Shown here: piece after piece, positions 1 to 7,855 of the stretch
How positions within the stretch are numbered: the first letter of the stretch is position 1
How the letters are laid out: the number at the start of each line of letters is the position of its first letter
Assembly (NCBI GenBank): GCA_022615275.1
Contig: JAKEHA010000331.1
Coordinates: forward strand, 1-7,855
DNA from: Candidatus Latescibacterota bacterium
Lineage (GTDB): Bacteria; Krumholzibacteriota; Krumholzibacteriia; WVZY01; JAKEHA01
DNA: 7,855 bases
Direction of reading: 5' to 3'
Made by a program: the position numbers and the translations under genes
The notes under the pieces: generated by a model
The model's input: the letters and a program-made list of their open reading frames with translations, nothing else
The model's database searches: none
Told to the model about the DNA's origin: nothing

Positions 1-1
1 G

Positions 2-877
2 GTGGTGAGTGCGGCGGATGGGCCGATGCCACAGACGCGGGAGCACGTGTTGCTGGCGCGCCAGGTGAACGTGCCGTTCATGGTGGTGTTCCTGAACAAG
101 GTGGACATGGTGGACGATCCGGAGCTGTTGGACCTGGTGGAGCTGGAAGTTCGGGAGTTGCTCTCGAGCTACGAGTTTCCGGGCGACGACATTCCGATCA
201 TTCGGGGGAGCGCCTTGAAGGCGATGGAGGGCGAGGACGACGCGAGTGCCAAGCCGATCCTGGAGCTGATGAAGGCGGTGGACGACTACATTCCGACGCC
301 GAAGCGGGAGAAGGACAAGCCGTTCTTGATGCCGGTGGAGGACGTGTTCTCGATCACGGGGCGCGGGACGGTGGCGACAGGACGCATCGAGCGCGGTGTC
401 GTGAAGGTGGGGGACAAGGTGGAGCGCGTGGGGATCAAGGACACGACGGACACGGTGGTGACGGGCGTGGAGATGTTCCGCAAGCTCCTGGACGTGGCGG
501 AGGCGGGGGACAACGTGGGGTTGCTCTTGCGCGGACTGGAGAAGGAAGACATCGAGCGGGGGATGGTGTTGGCGGCGCCGAAGAGCATCACGCCTCACAC
601 GAAGTTCAAGGGGAAGGCGTACATCCTGACCAAGGAAGAGGGCGGGCGGCACACGCCGTTTTTCAACGGGTACCGGCCGCAGTTCTATTTTCGGACGACG
701 GACGTGACGGGCGTGGCGACGTTGCCAACGGGGACGGAGATGGTGATGCCGGGCGACAACGTGGAGATGGAGATCGAGTTGATCACGCCGATCGCGATGG
801 ACCTGGAGTTGCGGTTCGCGATCCGCGAGGGCGGCCGTACCGTCGGCGCCGGCGTCGTGACCGAAATCATCAAGTAG
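2..877 (+). CDS. tuf: Elongation factor Tu (3' part; 5' end outside window)
   Basis: EF-Tu is the GTPase that carries aminoacyl-tRNA to the ribosomal A site. The 291 visible residues start at about residue 104 of E. coli EF-Tu, so the P-loop and switch regions lie upstream of the window. Visible hallmarks are DGPMPQTREH at the start, the guanine-specificity motif NKVD at fragment residues 32-35 and SAL at 70-72. Domain 2 runs from about 105 to 195 and contains the GRGTVATGR stretch. Domain 3 runs from about 197 to the end and contains GGRHTPFF, YRPQFYFRTTDVTG and AIREGGRTVGAG. The frame is open from the left edge, so the true start is not seen. Codon choice is strongly G-ending (GTG, GGG, ACG) until about position 829, then changes to C-ending codons for the last 15 codons, unlike the rest of the gene. 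The stop is TAG and overlaps the ribosome binding site of rpmG. The identity is certain. Confidence 0.98.
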   Translation: MVSAADGPMPQTREHVLLARQVNVPFMVVFLNKVDMVDDPELLDLVELEVRELLSSYEFPGDDIPIIRGSALKAMEGEDDASAKPILELMKAVDDYIPTPKREKDKPFLMPVEDVFSITGRGTVATGRIERGVVKVGDKVERVGIKDTTDTVVTGVEMFRKLLDVAEAGDNVGLLLRGLEKEDIERGMVLAAPKSITPHTKFKGKAYILTKEEGGRHTPFFNGYRPQFYFRTTDVTGVATLPTGTEMVMPGDNVEMEIELITPIAMDLELRFAIREGGRTVGAGVVTEIIK

Positions 878-881
878 GTGA
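876..881 (+). promoter_or_regulatory. Shine-Dalgarno of rpmG overlapping the tuf stop codon
   Basis: AGGTGA is a perfect match to part of the sequence complementary to the conserved 16S rRNA 3' end. It uses the last two bases of the tuf TAG stop. It lies 6 bases before the GTG at 888, which supports GTG as the rpmG start and suggests translational coupling with tuf. Confidence 0.7.
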
Positions 882-887
882 GTGAAC

Positions 888-1037
888 GTGCGAGACATCG
901 TCACATTGGCGTGCGCGAAGTGCAAACGCCGTAACTATTCGACGACGAAGAACAAGAAAAAGCACCAGGACCGGCTCGCGTACAAGAAGTTCTGCCGCTG
1001 GTGCAATTCGCACACGGAGCACAAAGAGACGAGATAG
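888..1037 (+). CDS. rpmG: 50S ribosomal protein L33 (zinc-ribbon form)
   Basis: L33 is a small protein of the large ribosomal subunit, near the E site. Translation from GTG gives 49 residues starting MRDIVTLAC, which is normal L33 length. Two CxxC pairs (Cys9/Cys12 and Cys36/Cys39) form the zinc-binding site of the 'C+' type, as opposed to zinc-free paralogs. The RNYSTTKNKKK stretch and the basic body are typical of L33. The GTG start is chosen because it gives the standard MRDIV N-terminus and has a Shine-Dalgarno match 6 bases upstream. No in-frame ATG exists nearby. The gene sits 10 bases after tuf and 23 bases before the tRNA. It is short and has a non-ATG start, so automated calls may miss it. 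The stop is TAG. A zinc-free paralog elsewhere in the genome is possible but cannot be judged here. Confidence 0.95.
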   Translation: MRDIVTLACAKCKRRNYSTTKNKKKHQDRLAYKKFCRWCNSHTEHKETR

Positions 1038-1060
1038 GGCGGCGCGCCAAAGGTAAGCGC

Positions 1061-1136
1061 AGGTCCGTAGCTCAATTGGTAGAGCACCGCTCTCCAAAAG
1101 CGGGGGTTGCGGGTTCGATTCCTGCCGGGCCTGCCA
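1061..1136 (+). tRNA. tRNA-Trp (anticodon CCA)
   Basis: The 76 bases fold as a full cloverleaf. The acceptor stem is 1061-1067 with 1126-1132 (one T-G pair). The D stem is GCTC/GAGC at 1070-1073 and 1082-1085. The anticodon stem is CCGCT/AGCGG, with loop CTCCAAA at 1092-1098. The variable loop is 5 bases. The T stem is GCGGG/CCTGC around TTCGATT at 1114-1120. The anticodon CCA at 1094-1096 reads the Trp codon UGG. The discriminator base is G, as in bacterial tRNA-Trp, and the 3' CCA is encoded. It lies inside the protein operon, so release needs RNase P and 3' processing, and maturation would cut the transcript between rpmG and secE. Confidence 0.97.
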
Positions 1137-1155
1137 TCACATTGGATAGATAGAG

Positions 1156-1341
1156 ATGATCGAACGCATCAAGACATACCTCGCGGAAACGCGGACCGAG
1201 CTCAAGAAGGTAACCTGGCCCTCGCGCCAGGACCTGATCGATTCGACGCGCGTCGTCATCGTCGCGACGCTGATCGTGACCGTGTTCACCGGCATCGTCG
1301 ATCAGATTTTGAGCCGGATCATCAAGCTGGTGTTCGGATAG
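1156..1341 (+). CDS. secE: Preprotein translocase subunit SecE
   Basis: SecE is the essential small clamp subunit of the SecYEG protein-conducting channel in the inner membrane. The 61-residue product has an amphipathic N-terminal helix with the family signature ELKKVTWPSRQDL at about residues 15-27. One transmembrane segment follows at about 33-55 (rich in V, I, A and T). This is the common short bacterial form; E. coli SecE has two additional N-terminal spans. The ATG at 1156 lies 19 bases after the tRNA 3' end. Only weak purine sequence (GGATAGATAGAG) precedes it, so initiation may be modest or depend on transcript context. The gene ends with TAG, 5 bases before the first nusG ATG, and secE-nusG adjacency is widely conserved. 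Confidence 0.97.
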   Translation: MIERIKTYLAETRTELKKVTWPSRQDLIDSTRVVIVATLIVTVFTGIVDQILSRIIKLVFG

Positions 1342-1355
1342 GCGTAATGATGATG
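1336..1355 (+). promoter_or_regulatory. nusG translation start region with three tandem ATG codons
   Basis: The GGATAGG at 1336-1342, which includes the secE stop codon, is the only Shine-Dalgarno-like sequence before nusG. Three consecutive in-frame ATG codons follow at 1347, 1350 and 1353, with spacings of 4, 7 and 10 bases. The spacing best fits the second or third ATG, so the exact start is ambiguous by one or two residues. Confidence 0.5.
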
Positions 1356-1970
1356 AGCGAGGAGAAGAACGTGCACGAGGAAACGACCGCGGCGGCGGAG
1401 CCCGCCCGCGTCCCCGCCGAAGCGCCCGAGAAGTCGGCGCTTCCGATGCGCTGGTACGTCGTGCACACGTACTCCGGGCACGAGAACAAGGTGCGCGAGA
1501 ACATCCAGAAGATGATCAACGCGTCCTCGATTCGGGACCACTTCGGACAGATCGTGGTGCCGACCGAGGAAGTCGCGGAGATGAAGAAGGGGAAGAAGAC
1601 CATCACGACGCGGAAGTTCTTTCCCAGCTACATCCTGATCGAGATGCACATGTCCGACGAGGCGTTCCACCTCGTCAACGATCTACCGGGTGTGACCGGC
1701 TTCGTGGGGACGTCGTCGGGTCCGCAGCCGCTGACCAAGTCCGAGGTCGAGCGCATCCTGGGCCGCATGGACAAAGAGAAGCAGACGATCATCCCGGAGA
1801 TACCGTTCACCCTGGGCGAGCACATTCGCATCAAGGACGGTCCCTTCAGCGATTTCACCGGCGTGATCGACGAGATCAACGTCGAGCGCGGGAAACTGCG
1901 CGTGCTGGTGAGCATCTTCGGCCGCGAGACGCCGGTCGAGCTGGACTTTCTGCAAGTCGAGAACATCTAG
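1347..1970 (+). CDS. nusG: Transcription termination/antitermination factor NusG
   Basis: NusG binds RNA polymerase through its NGN domain and, through its KOW domain, contacts Rho or ribosomal protein S10, so it controls pausing, termination and transcription-translation coupling. The protein is 207 residues from the first of three tandem ATGs. The NGN domain spans about 35-145, with RWYVVHTYSGHENKV at 35-49, FFPSYILIEM at 91-100 and LPGVTGFVG at 113-121. The KOW domain spans about 157-207, with GEHIRIKDGPFSDFTG followed by the ELDFLQVE ending. Ahead of the NGN domain is an acidic, Ala/Pro/Glu-rich leader of about 33 residues that E. coli NusG lacks; it looks disordered. An internal start at Met34 (1446) would remove the leader, but no good ribosome binding site was seen there. 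The stop TAG merges into GGAG ahead of rplK. Confidence 0.97.
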   Translation: MMMSEEKNVHEETTAAAEPARVPAEAPEKSALPMRWYVVHTYSGHENKVRENIQKMINASSIRDHFGQIVVPTEEVAEMKKGKKTITTRKFFPSYILIEMHMSDEAFHLVNDLPGVTGFVGTSSGPQPLTKSEVERILGRMDKEKQTIIPEIPFTLGEHIRIKDGPFSDFTGVIDEINVERGKLRVLVSIFGRETPVELDFLQVENI

Positions 1971-1985
1971 GAGTGTAAGAGAGAC

Positions 1986-2456
1986 ATGGCTGCTCCGAAC
2001 AAACCGTCCGCGCCCGCCAAGGGCGGCGGAAAAGGGAAAAAGGTCGTCACGACCGTCAAGCTCCAGATTCCCGGCGGACAGGCGACGCCGGCACCGCCGG
2101 TCGGCCCCGCGCTGGGCCAGCACGGTGTGAACATCATGGAGTTTTGCAAGCAGTTCAACGCGCGCACGCAGCAGGCGGCCGGCGTCGTGACGCCGGTGCT
2201 CCTGACCGTGTACTCCGATCGCTCGTTCGACTTCATCACCAAGACGCCGCCGGCGTCGGTGCTGTTGAAGCAGGCGGCGGGACTCGCGAAGGGCTCGGGC
2301 GAGCCCAACAAGAACAAGGTCGGCAAGGTGACCATGGCCCAGGTGCGCAAGATCGCGGAGACCAAGATGGCCGACTTGAACGCCGAGGACGTCGAAGCCG
2401 CCGCGCGCATGGTGGCCGGCACCGCGCGCAGCATGGGCATCGTGGTGGAGGGATAG
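1986..2456 (+). CDS. rplK: 50S ribosomal protein L11
   Basis: L11 forms the base of the factor-binding stalk with 23S rRNA helices 43/44 and takes part in the EF-G cycle and the stringent response. The product is 156 residues against about 142 in E. coli. Family motifs are PAPPVGPALGQHGVNIMEFCK at about 35-55 (the Pro-rich hinge and thiopeptide-binding face), the TPPASVLL stretch and the C-terminal rRNA-binding domain ending in ARSMGIVVEG. Residues 1-16 are an added Pro/Ala/Gly/Lys-rich leader. No alternative ATG, GTG or TTG occurs before the conserved KVVTTVKLQ, so the extension appears real. An AGGAG at 1969-1973 overlaps the nusG stop but is 12 bases from the ATG. The gap to nusG is 15 bases and the gap to rplA is 2 bases. 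Confidence 0.97.
   Translation: MAAPNKPSAPAKGGGKGKKVVTTVKLQIPGGQATPAPPVGPALGQHGVNIMEFCKQFNARTQQAAGVVTPVLLTVYSDRSFDFITKTPPASVLLKQAAGLAKGSGEPNKNKVGKVTMAQVRKIAETKMADLNAEDVEAAARMVAGTARSMGIVVEG
2447..2451 (+). promoter_or_regulatory. Shine-Dalgarno of rplA inside the rplK 3' end
   Basis: GGAGG lies within the last codons of rplK, 7 bases before the ATG at 2459. It fixes the rplA start. With a 2-base gap between the genes, it implies translational coupling of L11 and L1, as expected for proteins made in equal amounts. Confidence 0.7.
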
Positions 2457-2458
2457 GA

Positions 2459-3157
2459 ATGAAGCAGGGCAAACGTTACACGCAGGCGGCCGCGAAGGTC
2501 GACGCCACCAAGACCTATGACCTCGACGCCGCGGTCCAGCTGGTCAAGGACACGGCGACCGCGAAGTTCGACGAGACCATCGAGTTGTCGGCCCAGTTGT
2601 CGGTCGACCCCCGCCAGGCGGACCAGCAGGTGCGCGGCACCGTCGTGCTGCCGCACGGCACCGGTCGCACGGTGCGCGTGCTGGTGCTCGCGCGCGGCGA
2701 GAAAGAGCGCGAAGCGTCCGAAGCGGGCGCGGACTTCGTCGGCGCCGACGAGTACCTGCCCAAGCTCCAGCAAGGTTGGACCGACGTCGACGTCATTATA
2801 GCTACGCCCGACTTGATGGGCGAAGTCGGCAAGCTCGGGCGCACGCTGGGACCGCGCGGCTTGATGCCGAACCCGAAGAGCGGCACCGTCACCTTCGACG
2901 TCGCCAAGGCCGTGCGCGACGTCAAGGCGGGCAAGGTCGAGTACCGCGTCGACAAGAACGCCAACCTTCACATTCCGATCGGCAAGCGTTCATTCGACGC
3001 GGACAAGCTGCTCGAGAACCTGAAGGTGTTGATCCACGAAATCGTTCGCGCCAAGCCGGCGTCGAGCAAGGGCAAGTACATCAAGAGTCTGTCGATCTCG
3101 TCCACGATGGGCCCGTCCGTCAAGCTCGACAGCACGTCGCTCGGAGGCGCGCAGTAG
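2459..3157 (+). CDS. rplA: 50S ribosomal protein L1
   Basis: L1 forms the mobile stalk near the E site and helps release deacylated tRNA. In many bacteria it also represses its own operon by binding the mRNA. The 232-residue product matches the usual length of about 230. Domain I is formed by the N-terminal part (about 1-65) and the C-terminal part (about 160-232), and domain II by about 66-159. The signature LGRTLGPRGLMPNPKSGTV at 126-144 is nearly canonical, and IKSLSISSTMGPSVKLD near the end is also characteristic. The ATG at 2459 is preferred to the longer upstream open frame because it has a strong GGAGG 7 bases ahead and gives a standard N-terminus. The stop is TAG, 18 bases before rplJ. 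Confidence 0.98.
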   Translation: MKQGKRYTQAAAKVDATKTYDLDAAVQLVKDTATAKFDETIELSAQLSVDPRQADQQVRGTVVLPHGTGRTVRVLVLARGEKEREASEAGADFVGADEYLPKLQQGWTDVDVIIATPDLMGEVGKLGRTLGPRGLMPNPKSGTVTFDVAKAVRDVKAGKVEYRVDKNANLHIPIGKRSFDADKLLENLKVLIHEIVRAKPASSKGKYIKSLSISSTMGPSVKLDSTSLGGAQ

Positions 3158-3166
3158 GCGCGAACT

Positions 3167-3172
3167 GGAGGA
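3167..3172 (+). promoter_or_regulatory. Shine-Dalgarno of rplJ
   Basis: GGAGGA ends 3 bases before the ATG at 3176, in an 18-base intergenic gap. It is the strongest ribosome binding site in the window by match, though closely spaced. The gap is too short to hold the structured L10 leader known from other bacteria. Confidence 0.6.
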
Positions 3173-3175
3173 ACC

Positions 3176-3691
3176 ATGGCCCGTCCGGAAAAAATCGCCC
3201 AAGTCGACGCCGTCGAAGCATCCATCGGCGCGGCGCGTTCCATCGTGCTGTCGGATCTGACCGGGCTCAATGTGGCGAAGATAACCGAGCTGCGCCGCCG
3301 CTGCCGCGCGGCCGGCGTCGAGCTCAAGGTCGTGAAGAACACGCTGGCCAAGCGCGGCATCGAGAAGACGGCCGCCAAGGCGCTCGCTCCGTATTTCGAG
3401 GGGCCGACCGCCATCGCCATCAGCCGCGAGACCGAGAACATGCCGGCCAAAGTGCTGGCCAAGTTCGCGTCCGAGCACGAGCTGCCGAAGTTCAAGGCGG
3501 GATTCGTCGACGGCGCGGTGCTCGACGCCAAGGGCGTGCTCGCGCTGTCCAAGCTGCCGACCAAGGGTGAGCTCGTCTCGCAACTCATGGGCGGCATCCA
3601 GGGACCGGCGCGCAACCTGTTGTCGGTCATGCAAGGACCCGCGCGCAACCTCGCGAGCGTGTTGAAGCAGATTTCAGAGAAGCAGTCGTAG
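3176..3691 (+). CDS. rplJ: 50S ribosomal protein L10
   Basis: L10 anchors the L7/L12 dimers to the ribosome and binds 23S rRNA next to L11. The product is 171 residues. The N-terminal rRNA-binding domain contains SIVLSDLTGLNVAKITELRR (about 22-41), VKNTLAKRG (about 57-65) and GPTAIAIS (about 76-83). The C-terminal helix, from about residue 132, carries two tandem 11-residue units beginning QGPARNL, at residues 142-152 and 153-163. In the L10 family this helix is the docking rod for L12 dimers, with about one 10-residue segment per dimer. The tail is about seven residues longer than my recollection of the B. subtilis protein, and the two clear units plus the flanking LVSQLMGG suggest three docking segments. 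The gene is followed by rplL after 32 bases. The stop is TAG. Confidence 0.97.
   Translation: MARPEKIAQVDAVEASIGAARSIVLSDLTGLNVAKITELRRRCRAAGVELKVVKNTLAKRGIEKTAAKALAPYFEGPTAIAISRETENMPAKVLAKFASEHELPKFKAGFVDGAVLDAKGVLALSKLPTKGELVSQLMGGIQGPARNLLSVMQGPARNLASVLKQISEKQS
3599..3664 (+). repeat. Tandem 33-base repeat in the L12-binding tail of rplJ
   Basis: Two consecutive 11-codon units (3599-3631 and 3632-3664) encode QGPARNLLSVM and QGPARNLASVL, identical at nine of eleven residues. The DNA differs at several synonymous sites, including a TCG versus AGC serine codon. The duplication is therefore old and is kept at the protein level. Confidence 0.85.
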
Positions 3692-3723
3692 TGTCGTAGC
3701 CAGAATCGAAGGAGCAGAGGATC

Positions 3724-4128
3724 ATGTCGGAAGCAGTGAAGTTGAGCAGTTCGAACGCGCAGGCCGCGATGGAAGCCATCGAGCGCCTGACCCTCATCGA
3801 GATGTCGGAGCTCGTGAAGGCTCTCGAGGATCGCTTCGGCGTCACGGCGGCGGCGCCGATGGCGTTCGCGGCCATGCCCGGCGCCGGCGCGGGTGCCGCG
3901 GCCCCGGCCGAAGAGAAGACCGAGTTCGACGTTATTCTCTCGAGCGCGGGTGCCGAGAAGATCAAGGTCATCAAGGTCGTCCGCCAGATCACCAGTCTGG
4001 GGCTGAAGGAAGCCAAGGACCTCGTCGAGGGCGCGCCCAAGCCGGTCAAGGAAGGCGTGAACAAGGCCGAGGCCGAGGAGATCAAGAAGCAGCTCGTCGA
4101 GGCCGGAGCGACCGTCGACATCAAGTAG
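3724..4128 (+). CDS. rplL: 50S ribosomal protein L7/L12
   Basis: L7/L12 is the multicopy, flexible stalk protein that recruits and activates translational GTPases such as EF-Tu. The 134-residue product has an N-terminal dimerization and L10-binding domain at about 12-40 (LTLIEMSELVKALEDRFGV). A long Ala/Gly/Pro hinge follows at about 41-63. The globular C-terminal domain at about 66-134 contains EKTEFDVIL, KIKVIKVVR and LGLKEAKDLVEGAPKPVKEG. The extra length over the 120-121 residues of E. coli comes from a Ser-rich N-terminal lead of about 10 residues and a longer hinge that includes Met and Phe. AAGGAG at 3709-3714 lies 9 bases before the ATG. No separate promoter is evident between rplJ and rplL. 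The higher dose of this protein must come from efficient initiation or another signal not visible here. The stop is TAG. Confidence 0.98.
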   Translation: MSEAVKLSSSNAQAAMEAIERLTLIEMSELVKALEDRFGVTAAAPMAFAAMPGAGAGAAAPAEEKTEFDVILSSAGAEKIKVIKVVRQITSLGLKEAKDLVEGAPKPVKEGVNKAEAEEIKKQLVEAGATVDIK

Positions 4129-4182
4129 CTCGAGTGCGGGGATGGGTGCGGCGCGTCCCGCGCGCTCGCCCCTCCCGGAATC

Positions 4183-4211
4183 GCGCCTCCGCGCGAACGT
4201 TTTGGAGGCGC
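4183..4211 (+). promoter_or_regulatory. Inverted repeat A, alternative hairpin before rpoB
   Basis: GCGCCTCC (4183-4190) and GGAGGCGC (4204-4211) are perfect reverse complements around a 13-base loop, giving eight base pairs, six of them G-C or C-G in an unbroken GC-rich stem. The 3' arm shares 4207-4211 with hairpin B, so both cannot form fully at once. Confidence 0.55.
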
Positions 4212-4232
4212 AGCGGTTCAAATCGCTGCGCC
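4207..4232 (+). promoter_or_regulatory. Inverted repeat B, hairpin before rpoB
   Basis: GGCGCAGCG (4207-4215) pairs perfectly with CGCTGCGCC (4224-4232). The stem extends inward by one G-T and one T-A pair to leave a four-base TCAA loop, about eleven pairs in all. The nearest T-rich stretch (TCTTT at 4241-4245) starts nine bases after the stem, too far for a standard intrinsic terminator. A partial attenuator or RNA processing site is possible. Confidence 0.55.
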
Positions 4233-4301
4233 CGTGCGCGTCTTTGTGAACATGGTCGGACGCGCGCGACTGCGAATCGACCCCGTCATTTCGAGGACAC
4301 G

Positions 4302-7855
<3,554 letters not shown>

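Larger units (their letters stand above)
4129..4301 (+). other. rplL-rpoB intergenic region
   Basis: This is the longest non-coding stretch in the window. It contains a GC-rich inverted area around 4144-4171 (GGG...GCGCG facing CGCGC...CCC with an internal loop) and two sharper overlapping hairpins at 4183-4211 and 4207-4232. No TATAAT-like promoter is convincing. No run of T follows any of the hairpins, so a strong intrinsic terminator is not supported. In E. coli the equivalent gap holds a partial terminator and an RNase III site that lower rpoBC expression relative to rplL; a similar role here is inference from position. GAGGA at 4293-4297 is the rpoB ribosome binding site. Confidence 0.6.

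Noticed and set aside
4138..4176. GC-rich inverted area directly after rplL as a terminator
   Set aside because: Pairing is interrupted by an unmatched internal loop and is followed by CCTCCC rather than a T-run. Downstream genes are probably cotranscribed, so a terminator call is not supported.
4244..4276. Possible promoter before rpoB (TTGTGA as -35)
   Set aside because: No acceptable -10 box lies 16-18 bases downstream; the region there is GC-rich.

Overview
The window is a stretch of bacterial core genome. It carries the tail of a translation cluster joined to the L11/L10/RNA polymerase (beta) cluster, with every gene on the + strand. The order is tuf (3' part), rpmG, tRNA-Trp, secE, nusG, rplK, rplA, rplJ, rplL, rpoB (5' part). 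The DNA is GC-rich. Bacterial hallmarks include the short single-span SecE, the zinc-ribbon L33 and Gram-negative-type inserts in the RNA polymerase beta subunit. The gene order, with rpmG and a tRNA-Trp between tuf and secE, occurs in many bacterial phyla. RpoB wording such as DVHFTHYGRMCPIETPEG and the insert types lean toward a Gram-negative lineage near the FCB group (Gemmatimonadota, Eisenbacteria and similar) or a high-GC proteobacterial relative. That placement is a low-confidence guess from sequence feel alone.

Layout. Positions 2-877 are the last 291 codons of EF-Tu, lacking roughly the first 100 residues. Positions 888-1037 are ribosomal protein L33, a 49-codon gene starting with GTG. 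Positions 1061-1136 are tRNA-Trp(CCA) with an encoded CCA end. Positions 1156-1341 are SecE and 1347-1970 are NusG. Positions 1986-4128 are the stalk-region ribosomal proteins L11, L1, L10 and L7/L12. Positions 4129-4301 are the only sizeable intergenic gap (173 bases), which holds two overlapping inverted repeats. From 4302 to the window edge runs rpoB, 1184 codons with no interruption.

The genes form one functional unit of gene expression. EF-Tu delivers aminoacyl-tRNA to the ribosome, where L11, L10 and L7/L12 build the factor-binding stalk and L1 builds the E-site stalk. NusG couples RNA polymerase (RpoB) to the ribosome, and SecE is part of the SecYEG membrane channel. Gaps are short (2 to 32 bases outside the tRNA flanks) and no intrinsic terminator with a T-run is visible, so cotranscription is likely, with the tRNA cut out of the transcript.

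No new multi-gene system is present. The points worth a second look are these: all eight visible stop codons are TAG, often merged with the next gene's Shine-Dalgarno sequence; codon choice switches abruptly inside the last 15 codons of tuf; L10 carries a duplicated L12-binding segment that suggests a three-dimer stalk; L11 and NusG have N-terminal extensions; there is no room for the classical L10 and L1 leader sites; and the rplL-rpoB gap contains mutually exclusive hairpins.
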